Shown here one piece after another: positions 29,601-38,794 of a DNA stretch of 64,000 nucleotides (positions are counted from its first letter, which is position 1; every line of letters starts with the position of its first letter). Source of the DNA: Denitratisoma sp. DHT3 (GTDB lineage: Bacteria; Pseudomonadota; Gammaproteobacteria; Burkholderiales; Rhodocyclaceae); contig NZ_CP020914.1 in assembly GCF_007833355.1 (NCBI RefSeq), forward strand, positions 81,213 through 145,212, given 5' to 3'. Both the position numbers and the translations under genes were made by a program. The notes beneath the pieces are model-generated. The model did not search any database, was not told where the DNA came from, and saw nothing but the letters and a program-made list of their open reading frames with translations.

Positions 29601-31578
29601 CAGCGCCGCCAACACGCTGAATGGTGGTACGAGGGCCGACACCCTGATTGGCGGTCTGGGCGATGACCTCTATGTGGTGGACAACGTGGGCGATGTGGTC
29701 ATCGAGAGCGCAAGTGAAGGTACTGACACAGTGGAAGCGAGCGTCAGCTATACGCTGGGTTCGAATGTTGAGAATTTAACCCTGACAGGGTCGGCCAAAC
29801 TCACCGGAGTAGGTAATGAGCTGGACAATATTCTGACTGGAAACAGCGGCGCCAACACATTGACGGGAGGCGCCGGTAACGACACCCTGAATGGTGGCGG
29901 GGGCACGGATACCTTGATAGGCGGTCTGGGGGACGACACCTACGTGATTAACAGCGCCGGCGATGTGGTGACCGAGAATGCCAATGAAGGCACGGATACG
30001 GTTCAATCGAGCATTGCCTATACCTTGAGTGCAAATATTGAGAATTTGACTCTGACTGGAACTCGCGGTCTGGCGGGGACGGGCAATGCGCTGGACAACA
30101 TTCTCATTGGGAACAGCGGGGCCAATACGCTCAATGGCGCTTCTGGTGCCGATGCCATGGCTGGTGGAGCAGGGAACGACACTTATGTTGTTGACGATGT
30201 GGGCGACGTTGTTACCGAGAACGAGAACGAGGGTACGGATACGGTGCAGTCGAGCATCAGCTTTGTGCTGCCCGATAATGTCGAGAATCTAACCCTGCTG
30301 GGATCCTCGGCGATCAATGGTTCCGGGAACGCATTGGATAACAAGCTCACTGGCAATAATGCAGCGAATTACCTGGATGGTGGCTCTGGTGCCGACACGA
30401 TGGTTGGCGATGCGGGCGATGACACATACGTGGTTGATGATGCGGGCGATGTTGTCACCGAATCGTCGAATGAGGGTATCGATACGGTGAGGTCGAGCAT
30501 TACCTACACGTTGGACCGCAACGTTGAGAACTTGATTCTGACGGGTGAATTTTCAATCAATGGCACAGGCAATACCCTGGCCAACACACTGATCGGCAAC
30601 AGTGGCGCGAACACCCTGAACGGTGGTACGGGGGCCGACACCCTGATTGGCGGTCTGGGCGATGACCTCTATGTGGTGGACAACGTGGGCGATGTGGTCA
30701 CTGAGGAGGTTGATGAAGGTACGGACACGGTGCAGTCAAGTGTTGCCTATACCTTGGGCTCGAATGTCGAGAATCTGACCCTGACCGGGGCGAGCGGACT
30801 GGCTGGCACAGGTAATGCGTTGGACAACATTCTCATTGGGAACAGCGGCGCCAATACGCTGACCGGTGGAGCAGGCAACGATATTCTGGACGGTGGTACG
30901 GGCGCGGATACCCTGATTGGCGGGACTGGCGATGATACGTACGTCGTCGAGAGAGCCGGGGATGTCGTGACCGAGAATGCCAATGAGGGCACGGATACGG
31001 TTCAATCGAGCATTGCTTATACCTTGGGGGCAAATGTCGAGAATTTGACTCTGACGGGAACCCGCGGGCTGGCGGGAACAGGCAATGCGCTGGACAACAT
31101 CCTCATCGGGAACAGCGGTGCCAATACGCTCAACGGCGCTGCCGGTAATGACACCCTGGACGGCGGGGCGGGTTCCGACACGCTGGTTGGTGGTATCGGA
31201 AATGATATCTACCTGTTTGGTCGAGGCTATGGCGCGGATATTGTTTCAGAGAACGATGCGACTGTCGGCAACACCGATTTGGCAAAGTTCGCGTCGGATA
31301 TTGCCATTGATCAAATCTGGTTCCGTCATGTCGGCAACGATCTGGAAGTCAGTGTCATTGGCAGTTCGGACAAGATGACGATCCTGAATTGGTATTCAGG
31401 TTCTGCCTACCATATCGAGAAATTCCAGACCAACGATGGCAAGTTCCTGCTCGATACCCAAGTAGAGAACCTCGTCCAAGCCATGGCTGCCTTCAGTCCC
31501 CCGGCTGCAGGTCAGACCACCCTGCCGCAGAACTACCGCGACACCCTGGCACCCACCCTCGCTGCCAACTGGCAGTAA
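20656..31578 (+). CDS. Giant RTX protein 2 with DUF2235/Tle1-like N-terminal domain
   Basis: A 3640-residue type I secretion substrate. The N-terminus resembles DUF2235/Tle1-type lipolytic enzymes: FDGTNN (44-49), a nucleophile elbow TSFSRGG with Ser139 and GNHGDIGGGY (231-240). Next come an Asp-rich EF-hand-like region (LDLDGNGIATRG, RDLNQDGKIS, DTNSDGIS) and an EDIRTLPN block. From about residue 970 on, RTX nonapeptide blocks alternate with calcium-binding-related modules; then eight VENLTLTG repeats form a higher-order array. The end (FSPPAAGQTTLPQNYRDTLA, then PTLAANWQ) matches the C-terminal end of exported RTX proteins. The ATG at 20656 has GGGGAG upstream. The exporter genes follow directly. 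Hydrolase activity is inferred from motifs only. Confidence 0.9.
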   Translation: MTTEIDLNPTQVQSIYDHNVQVMQTITGAAQSVASNQFVFFAAFDGTNNDQDNALLGEQSTNVWQLFNQVTQSNNLKARYYPGPGTSAALRHSSWLPSAVTQQVINTADLAYTQFAVEASNWVKANPGKPVSIALTSFSRGGASAAIFSQLVYERGVIDPNDNGKVLVPPGQVGICGGVIFDPVTEGVSGNLAFAPNVSNVVVVKALNEYRNFFSFSNYSQPGVTTVGMYGNHGDIGGGYDPNIEGIGAISLEAATRYFQNAGLTVSDVPADRAFDYSVTPENLVNVIKIHSEEYDNYSGTQWNVSYQDGFNYNDVRLSNTNFQDNASAPGTEFTLYDGSKITVTPTGSDTETVEHTWTNADGSVRKEITRYQGLSNPDVSQKRVDKTLLDISADGTTATIDVTVYVENAQIDISLPSGVSTSTLNVQAENGIDPTSIKTAIHTADGQQSSLTKTGNSTDTYYAEEGDTIRDADGKGTVYLNGKQLTLATRHKGETAYHDNQGNTYILTGTTLQINDPLVIEKFSSGDLGLELKEESDPDDPGNPPLKAPFDKAEATLSPIVLDLDGNGIATRGIGEGAYFDYDGNGFAQRTGWVSSGDGLLVRDLNQDGKISTGAELFGNQTRLKDGSLAANGFLALADLDDNRDEKIDLQDAAWQEIKLWQDTNSDGISQAGELKTLEAAGIRSLNTAYVSTPNTDTHGNQHLQQSTYTKTAGSSGQAEDVWFLTNPASTRQDHPLDVPEDIRTLPNVAGMGNVGSLWQVMAKQEAEGSDRLKDLIGQFASEADPLARENLITQIIYAWAGVEDKDPLSRATTKIYNNPIGDARKLYAMEALLGQGYEGTWCWQEKDPNPHGPAAAILLKAFDEFASGIAAQLMQQTQFKELYDAIAYNIAPTTGAVTGDLSGVLPLIARKLAANREQGKAELSAFITNLTYTNKLNELDTLSFQAALASYGEDVVNVANLAWRGMVATWGNDQLTGDGTDETIAGLGGNDVIQGAGGNDHLLGNDGDDRLYGQDGNDTLEGGAGNDLLDGGAGNDTYRFGRGGGQDTIWSQDVTANKHDVLKLGDGIVAGNLTLERNADDLILTIKDSGDRITVAGYFTNDGTAFSRLDVIEFTDGTSWNFTAIRDLLPPIGTEGDDRIRGYGSAEVIAGLGGNDVIEGLGGDDVLDGGAGNDILYGGAGNDIYRFGFGSGQDVINDLDSTFGNVDTIQMLDGVVPDDVVATRDVSNLYLRLNNGTDWLTLQNWFSGNSYQIERVRFADGTEWNAAAMQALSNIPTAYSDYIQATPADDVLDGLGGNDHIYGGAGNDMLSGGIGNDYLSGDTGNDTYLFGRGDGQDTISSYEWNTSKQDVLRFKTGISSADVVVSRQSDNLILKIAGTQDQITVQSYFSNDGAFNAYGLESIQFEDGSPAWDYAAVKAKSLLATGSDDTLYGFGSDDVLEGRGGNDTLYGQGGNDTLSGGVGNDYLGGDAGNDIYLFGRGDGQDTISNYDITQGKQDVLRFKTGIAPADVVVSRQSNNLILKIAGTQDQVMVQNYFSNDGAFNAYGLESIQFEDGSPAWDYAAVKAKSLLATEGDDSLYGFASDDVLDGLGGNDQILGGAGNDTLSGGTGNDHLSGEDGNDSLVGGGGTDNLDGGPGNDIYLFGRDDGQDTISSYDSTQGKQDVLRFKTGISPTDVVVSRQGINLILKVAGAQDQITVHNYFAYDGAFNPYGIESIQFADGTTWNLAAVKARSLLGTEAGDVIYGFDSADVVDALAGDDLVYGNAGNDTLSGGAGNDRLYGGSGEDILDGGAGNDSLQGEVGNDIYLFGSGAGQDSIYDYDTTPGNVDTLRLAAGVLPADVAFKRDLNNLYLSLHTSTDQLTLTNWFSSSTKVERLVFADGTEWTEPDILARMPSATNGDDVLVGTAANDTISGLSGNDVLYGQGGDDVLDGGTGNDFLYGGEGNDTYLFGLGSGWDSVSDTAGSGDMVRMTDGVLPEQVTVDRDSINLYLRMNGGADQLTLSEWMSTDSHKVERIEFGDGTVWDVARLLLRAGVGQGNNIVTGTSADDVLEGLGGNDAIYGLGGNDTLLGGVGSDRLYGGEGNDVLDGGSGDDYLEGGGGSDTYLFGPGSGQDVIVDAVATYGAINKVRLAEGVLPSDVHVKFYGNGILYLGLNHYADRVTLGNTEVEFSDGTRWTQATMRAMANSGSELSDVLFGTEDGDILDGAGGDDLILGNGGNDVLKGGAGNDYLYGGLGNDIYIFGLGFGHDYISDSDSTVGNLDTVHMEAGTTPADVHVSRDQQNLYLDLDHGNDRLTLAGWFANNDSRIERVVFSDGTEWDIAHLQALTSIATTGDDHLMGTSGDDVLAGLAGNDRLEGGDGNDTYQFNAGDGWDLIWEGDDPSMQDMDSLTFGNGITPESVSVLAGVNGRDNLTLLLADGQGRVDIAQYFSGSPLYYGGGYGGGMEAAVLASIEEIKFANGAVWDLAAVKALARTEGTDADESLYGSSKDDTLSSHAGRDWVYGYGGNDTLDGGSGDDRLNGGSGDDIYCFGSGYGQDEVYEYDATAGNVDTVRMAAGVSPFDVRVTRSTEDLYLSLNNGTDRLTLLGWFRGPEFKVEQVQFSDGTIWNEQDLVDALYTSDDQDNTIIGTGEDDTISGRGGADQLYGLDGNDYLKGDDGNDYLNGGLGDDTLDGGSGDDALEGGWGSDVYLFGPGSGTDTVNDIDASGGIDTVRFSDGVSPSDVVVTQDQNNLLLALNGGADRLILSGWFIDDAHKIEQIRFGDGTVWTKIDLVARLLTGDDLGNTLVGTAGDDVISGLGGHDQLSGLDGNDFLDGGTGGDTMIGGLGDDTYVVDSGNDVVTENPNEGIDTVRSSITYTLGTNVENLTLTGIAAISGTGNASDNLLTGNNSANTLTGAGGNDILDGGSGADTMVGGTGDDTYVVDDAGDVVTESSNAGVDTVRSSITYTLGSNVENLILTGATAIDGKGNTLANTLIGNSAANTLNGGTRADTLIGGLGDDLYVVDNVGDVVIESASEGTDTVEASVSYTLGSNVENLTLTGSAKLTGVGNELDNILTGNSGANTLTGGAGNDTLNGGGGTDTLIGGLGDDTYVINSAGDVVTENANEGTDTVQSSIAYTLSANIENLTLTGTRGLAGTGNALDNILIGNSGANTLNGASGADAMAGGAGNDTYVVDDVGDVVTENENEGTDTVQSSISFVLPDNVENLTLLGSSAINGSGNALDNKLTGNNAANYLDGGSGADTMVGDAGDDTYVVDDAGDVVTESSNEGIDTVRSSITYTLDRNVENLILTGEFSINGTGNTLANTLIGNSGANTLNGGTGADTLIGGLGDDLYVVDNVGDVVTEEVDEGTDTVQSSVAYTLGSNVENLTLTGASGLAGTGNALDNILIGNSGANTLTGGAGNDILDGGTGADTLIGGTGDDTYVVERAGDVVTENANEGTDTVQSSIAYTLGANVENLTLTGTRGLAGTGNALDNILIGNSGANTLNGAAGNDTLDGGAGSDTLVGGIGNDIYLFGRGYGADIVSENDATVGNTDLAKFASDIAIDQIWFRHVGNDLEVSVIGSSDKMTILNWYSGSAYHIEKFQTNDGKFLLDTQVENLVQAMAAFSPPAAGQTTLPQNYRDTLAPTLAANWQ
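29160..31157 (+). repeat. Higher-order tandem repeat, 999-bp period, in RTX gene 2
   Basis: Eight subunits of roughly 83 codons, each with DDTYVV..AGDVVTE, DTVxSSxxYTL and NVENLTLTG, are arranged as two blocks of four. Matching points in the blocks are 999 bases apart: GGCTCTGG at 29383 and 30382, ACCCTGATTGG at 29641 and 30640, the CGCGG..CTGGCGGG segment at 30061 and 31060. The offset is 333 codons, and subunit n is most like n+4, so a four-unit block was duplicated as a whole. Confidence 0.85.
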
Positions 31579-31594
31579 TCCCAAGCGATCCAAT

Positions 31595-31620
31595 ATCTCC
31601 CCATCCAATGGTGGGGAGAT
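31595..31620 (+). promoter_or_regulatory. Hairpin covering the ribosome site of the ABC exporter gene
   Basis: ATCTCCCCA (31595-31603) pairs with TGGGGAGAT (31612-31620). The 3' arm holds GGGGAG, the only good Shine-Dalgarno sequence for the ATG at 31630. No T-run follows. It may lower exporter output relative to the RTX mRNA or partially stop transcription. Confidence 0.5.
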
Positions 31621-31629
31621 CTCTATCCC

Positions 31630-33801
31630 ATGGAATCCCCTTCCCTCACCGCAATTCCCACGCCGGAAGATGCCGCTTCCGCTAGCGTTCCCCCATCCGT
31701 AGACACCGGGCTCCTCGGCCTGGTCATGCTGGCCCATTTTCACGGCATTGCCGCCGACCCGGATCAACTGTCTCATGAATTCAAGGATGACGGTAAGTCG
31801 CTGGATACCTCCCGTATTCTTCTTGCCGCCAAGAAACTCGGCCTCAAGGCCCGGCTGGTTCATGTTGCGCCTGATCGTCTGGTTCGCACGCCGCTTCCTG
31901 CCTTGGCGGTGGATCTGGAAGGCAACTACCTCATCCTTGCCCGGGCCGATGTTGAACAAGTGCTGATCCAGATTCCCGGCGCGCCCCGCCCAGAGGTTCT
32001 GAGTGTTGAGGGTTTTGTTGCACGCTGGAGCGGCCAACTCATCCTCTTTGCCTCGCGGGCTTCCATGGCTGGCGAACTCTCCAGGTTCGACTTCACCTGG
32101 TTCATCCCCGCCGTTGTCAAGTACCGCCACCTATTGAGCGAAGTGCTCCTGGTTTCCTTCGTCCTCCAGCTCTTTGCCCTCGTGACCCCCTTGTTTTTCC
32201 AGGTCGTCATGGACAAGGTCCTGGTGCATCGCGGCTTCACCACCCTTGACGTCATCGCCGTTGGCCTGCTGGTCGTCTCTATCTTCGAGGTGGTTCTCTC
32301 CGGCCTGCGCTCCTACGTCTTCGCCCACACGACCAGCCGGATCGACGTGGAGCTTGGTGCCCGGCTCTTTCGTCACCTGCTCAACCTGCCCCTGGCCTAC
32401 TTCCAGGCCCGCCGCGTCGGGGATACGGTCGCCCGGGTCCGGGAACTGGAGAACATCCGCTCCTTCCTCACCGGTAACGCCATCACGATCGTTCTGGATC
32501 TTTTCTTTTCGGTGGTCTTCATCGGCGTCATGCTCTGGTACAGCGGCTGGCTGACCTTGGTGGTGGTCTTGTCCCTGCCTTGCTACGCGCTGCTGTCGAT
32601 CTTCGTTACGCCCCTGCTCCGGGCACGTCTCCACGAGAAGTTCAAGCGCAACGCCGAGAATCAGGCCTTCCTGGTGGAGGCGGTCAATGGCATCGACACC
32701 CTGAAAGCCATGGCCGTCGAACCCCAGATGACCCGCCGTTGGGACAACCAACTGGCCGCCTATGTGGCCGCCAGCTTCAAGACCAACACCTTGGGCACCC
32801 TGGCCCATGAGGGCGTGAACCTGATCGGCAAGCTGGTCACCATCATCACCATGTGGCTGGGAGCCCGTCTGGTGATCAGTGGCGACCTGACCGTGGGCCA
32901 GTTGATCGCCTTCAACATGCTCGCCGGCCGGGTGGCACAGCCCGTCATTCGGCTGGCCCAGCTTTGGACCGACTTCCAGCAAACCGGCATCTCGGTCCAG
33001 CGCCTGGGCGACATCCTCAACAACCGGACCGAAGTGGGCAATGCCAACCGAAGCACTTTGCCAGCCCTGGTGGGTCGGGTGGAGTTCGATCAGGTGGGTT
33101 TCCGCTATCGCCCCGACGCCCCCGAAGTCCTGCGGGGGATCAGTCTCGTGGTGGAACCGGGGGAGGTCATCGGCATCGTCGGCCGATCCGGTTCCGGCAA
33201 AAGTACCCTCACCAAGCTGGTCCAACGCCTCTATCTGCCCGAGCGGGGCCGGGTCTTGGTGGACGGGGTGGACCTGGCCATGACCGATACTTCCAGCCTG
33301 CGCCGACAGATCGGGGTCGTGCTCCAGGAGAACATGCTGTTCAACCGCTCCATCCGAGAGAACATCGCCCTCACCGACCCGGGCTTGCCCATCGAAGCGG
33401 TGATCCAGGCCGCCAAGCTTGCCGGCGCCCACGAATTTATTCTGGAATTGACCGAGGGCTACGACACCCTGGTCGGGGAGCATGGTTCCACCCTCTCCGG
33501 CGGCCAACGGCAACGGATCGCCATCGCACGGGCTTTGATCGGCAATCCCCGCATCCTGATTTTCGATGAAGCCACCAGCGCCCTGGACTATGAATCGGAG
33601 CGGATCATCCAACAGAACATGAAGGCGATCTGCCGAGGGCGGACGGTGCTGATCATTGCCCACCGACTTTCGGCGGTGCGGGACGCCAGCCGCATCCTGG
33701 TCATGGATCGAGGGCAGATCGTGGAACAGGGCACTCACAGTGAACTCCTGGCCCATGAGGCCGGCCACTACTCCCGGCTGTATCGCCTGCAGTACGCATG
33801 A
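31630..33801 (+). CDS. HlyB-type type I secretion ABC transporter
   Basis: A 723-residue fused permease/ATPase. Residues 1-140 are a C39-like domain without the catalytic Cys ([15 protein letters not shown]), so it probably docks RTX substrates rather than cutting them, as in HlyB. About six membrane helices follow (150-430). The ATPase has Walker [10 protein letters not shown] (518-526), signature LSGGQ (622-626), Walker [13 protein letters not shown] and the switch His in IIAHRLS. It powers export of the RTX protein coded upstream. Its stop overlaps the start of the adaptor gene (ATGA). No tolC-like outer membrane gene is present in the window. Confidence 0.95.
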   Translation: MESPSLTAIPTPEDAASASVPPSVDTGLLGLVMLAHFHGIAADPDQLSHEFKDDGKSLDTSRILLAAKKLGLKARLVHVAPDRLVRTPLPALAVDLEGNYLILARADVEQVLIQIPGAPRPEVLSVEGFVARWSGQLILFASRASMAGELSRFDFTWFIPAVVKYRHLLSEVLLVSFVLQLFALVTPLFFQVVMDKVLVHRGFTTLDVIAVGLLVVSIFEVVLSGLRSYVFAHTTSRIDVELGARLFRHLLNLPLAYFQARRVGDTVARVRELENIRSFLTGNAITIVLDLFFSVVFIGVMLWYSGWLTLVVVLSLPCYALLSIFVTPLLRARLHEKFKRNAENQAFLVEAVNGIDTLKAMAVEPQMTRRWDNQLAAYVAASFKTNTLGTLAHEGVNLIGKLVTIITMWLGARLVISGDLTVGQLIAFNMLAGRVAQPVIRLAQLWTDFQQTGISVQRLGDILNNRTEVGNANRSTLPALVGRVEFDQVGFRYRPDAPEVLRGISLVVEPGEVIGIVGRSGSGKSTLTKLVQRLYLPERGRVLVDGVDLAMTDTSSLRRQIGVVLQENMLFNRSIRENIALTDPGLPIEAVIQAAKLAGAHEFILELTEGYDTLVGEHGSTLSGGQRQRIAIARALIGNPRILIFDEATSALDYESERIIQQNMKAICRGRTVLIIAHRLSAVRDASRILVMDRGQIVEQGTHSELLAHEAGHYSRLYRLQYA

Positions 33802-35231
33802 CCATGGCGACACTCACCCTTAAATTGCAGGCCCTCTGGGATCTTCTCCGCCGCTATGGAGAAATCTTCAGCCATGTCTGGAAGGACCGGCAGAAGCTGG
33901 ACTCCCCCGTTCGCCTGTCTCATGAGGCCCAATTCCTTCCGGCCGCCCTTGAACTCCAGGAAACCCCCGTTTCTCCGGCACCCCGGGTGACCATGTGGAT
34001 CCTGATCGGCTTTGCCCTCATTGCATTGCTTTGGACGATCTTTGGCCACATCGATGTGGTGGCCACCGGCCACGGCAAGATCGTTCCCAATGACCGAAGC
34101 AAGGTGATCCAGTCCTTCGATACCTCCACCGTCAAGGCCATCCATGTCACCGATGGGCAGGCGGTCAAGGCGGGCGATGTGTTGATTGAGTTGGATGGGA
34201 CTAGCCAGAGAGCCGATCACGACCGGGTTTCCAGTGATTTGGCGGAGGCCCGGCTACAAGCTGCCCGAGCCAAGGCGATGCTGGCGGCCATTGGATCAGG
34301 ACGCGTGTCTCAGCTCGCGGCACCGGGCGTCCCCAAGGATCGATTGGTACAAGAGCAGCGGCATCTGGAGGGCCAGTTCGGCGAGTTTCAGTCAAAGGTG
34401 GCTCGCCTGGAGGCGGATATTTCCCGTCGTGAAGCAGAGCTCCGCTCCACCCAGGAAGTGGTGCGCAAGCTGGAGCAGACCGCACCCATCGCCCGCCAGC
34501 GCGCCGACGATTACCGGAATCTGGTGGAGAAGAACTTCGTCTCCAAGCATGGCTATCTGGAGAAGGAACAGAGCCGGATCGAGCTGGAGGCGGATCTGGC
34601 CACCCAGCACAGCCGGGTCGAGGAACTCAAGGCAGCCCTGAGGACCGGGCAGAGCGAGCGGTTGGCGTTGATTGCGGAAGCCCGGCGGATTGCTTTGGAC
34701 AGCCTGAACGAGGGGGAGCAGAAAGCTACGGAACTGGCCCAGGAGCAAGTGAAAGCCGAGAACCGGAAAAACCTGATGCAACTGACCGCACCGGTGGATG
34801 GCACGGTCCAGCAACTGGCTGTCCATACCGTGGGTGGGGTGGTGACCGAAGCCCAACAATTAATGGTGGTGGTGCCTCGGGATGACTCGGTGGAGGTCGA
34901 GGCTTTCCTGGAGAACAAGGATGTGGGTTTTGTCTTCCCCGACCAGGAGGCGGAAATCAAGATCGAGACCTTCCCCTACACCAAGTACGGCACGGTGCAT
35001 GGCAAGGTAATCCATGTGTCTCAGGACGCGATCAACGATGAGAAGAAGGGATTGATCTACTCGACCCGGGTCAAGCTGGATCGGGCGACGATGCGGGTGG
35101 ATGGGCGGCAGGTCAATCTGGCCCCGGGGATGGCAGTATCGGTGGAAATCAAGACCAGCAAGCGGCGCGTGATCGAATACTTTTTAAGCCCCTTGATTCA
35201 GTACAAGGACGAAAGTTTTCGCGAGAGATAG
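33798..35231 (+). CDS. HlyD-family type I secretion membrane fusion protein
   Basis: A 477-residue adaptor: a short cytosolic N-terminus, one membrane helix (about 63-83, [19 protein letters not shown]), a lipoyl-like half ([38 protein letters not shown]), a long coiled-coil hairpin (about 140-320), the second lipoyl half ([19 protein letters not shown]) and a beta-barrel end ([18 protein letters not shown]). It bridges the ABC exporter and a TolC-like channel. It overlaps the exporter gene by four bases and is the last gene of the operon; a second ATG two codons later is possible. Confidence 0.95.
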   Translation: MTMATLTLKLQALWDLLRRYGEIFSHVWKDRQKLDSPVRLSHEAQFLPAALELQETPVSPAPRVTMWILIGFALIALLWTIFGHIDVVATGHGKIVPNDRSKVIQSFDTSTVKAIHVTDGQAVKAGDVLIELDGTSQRADHDRVSSDLAEARLQAARAKAMLAAIGSGRVSQLAAPGVPKDRLVQEQRHLEGQFGEFQSKVARLEADISRREAELRSTQEVVRKLEQTAPIARQRADDYRNLVEKNFVSKHGYLEKEQSRIELEADLATQHSRVEELKAALRTGQSERLALIAEARRIALDSLNEGEQKATELAQEQVKAENRKNLMQLTAPVDGTVQQLAVHTVGGVVTEAQQLMVVVPRDDSVEVEAFLENKDVGFVFPDQEAEIKIETFPYTKYGTVHGKVIHVSQDAINDEKKGLIYSTRVKLDRATMRVDGRQVNLAPGMAVSVEIKTSKRRVIEYFLSPLIQYKDESFRER

Positions 35232-35438
35232 CACCGTTCGCTGTTGTGGTCCATTTATCTGTGTGAAAACCTCGGTGAGGTAGCGTCGCAGAAGGTCACT
35301 CAGGGTATTTTTCTTGGCCTCGGTACGGTCGATAAAAACGCCACGCTCGGCTTCCGGGTCGCCCAGGCGCGAGCATCGGCCTTGGCCTTTGTGCTGAAAC
35401 TGCGGGAGAGGATGGGTAGTGTGCTGATTTGTGTGCAA
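35184..35438 (-). pseudogene. Tyrosine-type phage integrase fragment
   Basis: The minus-strand frame contains DPEAERGVFIDRTEAKKNTL and SDLLRRYLTEV, the end of the arm-binding region and start of the core-binding region of island/phage integrases (usual pattern RG.F.DR.EA..TTL..LL.RY..EV). The catalytic domain is missing and the upstream part drifts out of frame. It overlaps the end of the HlyD gene. It lies about 500 bases from the 3' end of tRNA-Ser, a favoured integration site. Confidence 0.45.
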
Positions 35439-35895
35439 AAGCGACTGCAGTAGGAAGCAGAGGAGTGGTCATGGTAAGAGGTTGATTGTGCAGATCGACC
35501 TTGAACCCCTTAGGAGGGCAAACCATTACTACGATGAAGCATAAGGGAACCCTACATTGCTGACCGGCATAGGCAGTCAGGCGAGCGACCGCTTAGGCCG
35601 ACAACCAGTCGCCATGGTTACCTACCCCAAAGTCTCCGCTTGCCGTAGTTACCAATCCCATCGCGCTCTCCTGCTCATACGACGAATACTTGTACTTCCT
35701 TAAAACCCGATTCATCATCAGCCGTAGGTTGGTCCTCATTGGCGCCCGATAGCGTTTCCGCCAGGGTAAGGCAAGAGAATTGAGCTTTCCCGGAACCGTA
35801 ATTGCGGCAACCAGTTTGAAGCTGGTAGTCCAGGCTTGTCCAAAGCCATTTAATTACAGCCAAGAATAGGTAGCATACCGGCCTGGATTTAAATT
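35439..35895. other. Intergenic stretch, no recognisable gene
   Basis: About 450 bases between the integrase fragment and the tRNA terminator. Short frames exist on both strands (for example minus 35675-35863) but none shows a ribosome site or a known motif. Base composition is less GC-rich than the DNA right of the tRNA. I see only probable decayed sequence. Confidence 0.5.
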
Positions 35896-35926
35896 AAAAA
35901 AGCCATTGAGAATCAATGGCTTTTTT
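35896..35926 (-). terminator. Intrinsic terminator of tRNA-Ser
   Basis: AAAAAAGCCATTGA (35897-35910 region) and TCAATGGCTTTTTT (35913-35926) form a stem with a short loop; read on the minus strand it is a GC-containing hairpin followed by a T-run. It begins eight bases after the CCA end of tRNA-Ser. Confidence 0.82.
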
Positions 35927-35933
35927 GTTCTTA

Positions 35934-36023
<90 letters not shown>

Positions 36024-36121
36024 GTGGGCGCGCATTCTATCACTGGCAAGCGTTGAAGGGCTACCTGTGGTTTGCGATAGTTCTGGCACAATGCGCTTCC
36101 CTCATGTCCGGAGGAGACCAC

Positions 36122-37480
36122 ATGGTTCGTCCTCTCGCTTTCCTGTTCAGTACCTGTACCCTCCTGCTTCTCCTGTCAGCCTGTCAACGCCTGCCCGCTC
36201 CGGAGCAGTCGGGAGAGCTCGTGGTGGCGATCCGCAAGGAGCTGTCGGGCGAGTGGGGCGGGCAGGCGCAGGAGTCGAGTTTCGAGCGCGATATGGTGCG
36301 GGCCTTCGCCGAGCGCCTGGGCGTTTCGGCTCGTTTCGTGGAGGCCGTCGACGAGGGGGAACTGAACCGGCTGGTGATGGAAGGACGGGTGCATTTTGGC
36401 GCGCCGACCTGGATCAGCGACGGAAACGGACTCCACTACACGTCGCCGCTGCTGGAGACCAGCCAGGTGGTGGTCGGTCATACCGATGACATGGGACTGG
36501 AGTCATTCCCGGCGGAGTTGGACGGCCGTACCGTGGAAGCGATGCAGGCCTCCCCGCAACTGGAAGCGCTGCACCGCCTGGCCGGGGATCCGGCTCGCTT
36601 CACGGTCCAGGCCCGGACCGCGATCAGCGATTTCGATCTGCTGCGCGACGTGGTGGAGCATCGGGTCGATTTTGCGGCCACCAATCTATTGACCTACCGG
36701 ATGGCTCTGCAATTCATGCCGGAGCTGGATCTGGCAATGACGCTGCCTGGCAAGCTGTACTACGGCTGGGCCTTCGCGCCGCAATGGAAGTCGCTGTGGC
36801 GGCGGGCGGAGGACTTCATCGTCGAGTCCAAGCAGAACAAGACCATCGCCCGGCTGAAGGACCGCTATTTCGGTCATATCGAACGGATCAAGGCGGAAGA
36901 CATCGCTCAACTGATTCAGGATGCCCAGACGCTGCTGCCGCATTATCGGCGCTATTTCCAGGACGCCCAGGAAATCACCGGTCTGGATTGGCGCCTGCTG
37001 GCGGCACTCGCTTATCAGGAGTCGAAATGGGATCCGCTGGCCACTTCGCCGACCGGGGTGCGCGGGATGATGATGCTGACCGAGGATACGGCCGACCTGC
37101 TGGGCGTTTCCAACCGCCTGGACGCACGGCAGAGCATCCGCGCCGGAGCCAAGTATCTGGCCAACCTGATCGGCGATCTGCCATCCCATATCGTCAACCC
37201 GGACCGGACCTGGCTGGCCCTGGCGGCCTACAATCTGGGCATGGGACACTTGCGCGGAGGGCGCAGTCTGGCGTCGGGCATGAAGCGCGACCCGGATTCC
37301 TGGTTCGACATGAAGAAGGTGCTGCCCCTGATGTCGCGCCCCGAGTACTACGCCCGGCTCAAGGCCGGCCGGGCGCGGGGCGGCGAGGCGGTGATCATGG
37401 TGGAAAACATCCGTACCTTCTACAGCATCCTCAGCCGCTTCGAGGCGCCCTGGCAGCCGGGCCTGAAGTTCGGCCACTGA
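36122..37480 (+). CDS. mltF: Membrane-bound lytic murein transglycosylase F
   Basis: A 452-residue lipoprotein (lipobox LLSAC, Cys21). The N-terminal half is a periplasmic binding-protein type 3 domain (GELVVAIRKELSG to FAPQWKSLW), the C-terminal half an SLT lysozyme-like domain with catalytic Glu300 in LAYQESKWDP and the MMMLTEDTADLLGV and AAYNLGMGHL motifs. MltF cuts the glycan strands of peptidoglycan to 1,6-anhydromuropeptides at the outer membrane. The ATG at 36122 has GGAGGAG upstream; the open frame extends to 35906 through the tRNA-Ser gene, which rules out earlier starts. Confidence 0.94.
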   Translation: MVRPLAFLFSTCTLLLLLSACQRLPAPEQSGELVVAIRKELSGEWGGQAQESSFERDMVRAFAERLGVSARFVEAVDEGELNRLVMEGRVHFGAPTWISDGNGLHYTSPLLETSQVVVGHTDDMGLESFPAELDGRTVEAMQASPQLEALHRLAGDPARFTVQARTAISDFDLLRDVVEHRVDFAATNLLTYRMALQFMPELDLAMTLPGKLYYGWAFAPQWKSLWRRAEDFIVESKQNKTIARLKDRYFGHIERIKAEDIAQLIQDAQTLLPHYRRYFQDAQEITGLDWRLLAALAYQESKWDPLATSPTGVRGMMMLTEDTADLLGVSNRLDARQSIRAGAKYLANLIGDLPSHIVNPDRTWLALAAYNLGMGHLRGGRSLASGMKRDPDSWFDMKKVLPLMSRPEYYARLKAGRARGGEAVIMVENIRTFYSILSRFEAPWQPGLKFGH

Positions 37481-37492
37481 AGTTCGGCCGGT

Positions 37493-38782
<1,290 letters not shown>

Positions 38783-38794
38783 CTAGGATTTTTG

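Noticed and set aside
23580..31180. Regularly spaced repeats that could be taken for a CRISPR array
   Set aside because: The repeats are in frame, code GGxGxDxLxx nonapeptides and ~83-residue units, and have no constant repeat with unique spacers.
31630..32050. Active C39 peptidase domain in the ABC exporter (bacteriocin-type)
   Set aside because: The catalytic Cys position is absent in the [13 protein letters not shown] region, so it is the degenerate C39-like domain of HlyB-type exporters.
35244..35453. 69-codon plus-strand frame after the HlyD gene
   Set aside because: No ribosome site or known motif; the opposite strand shows integrase similarity instead.
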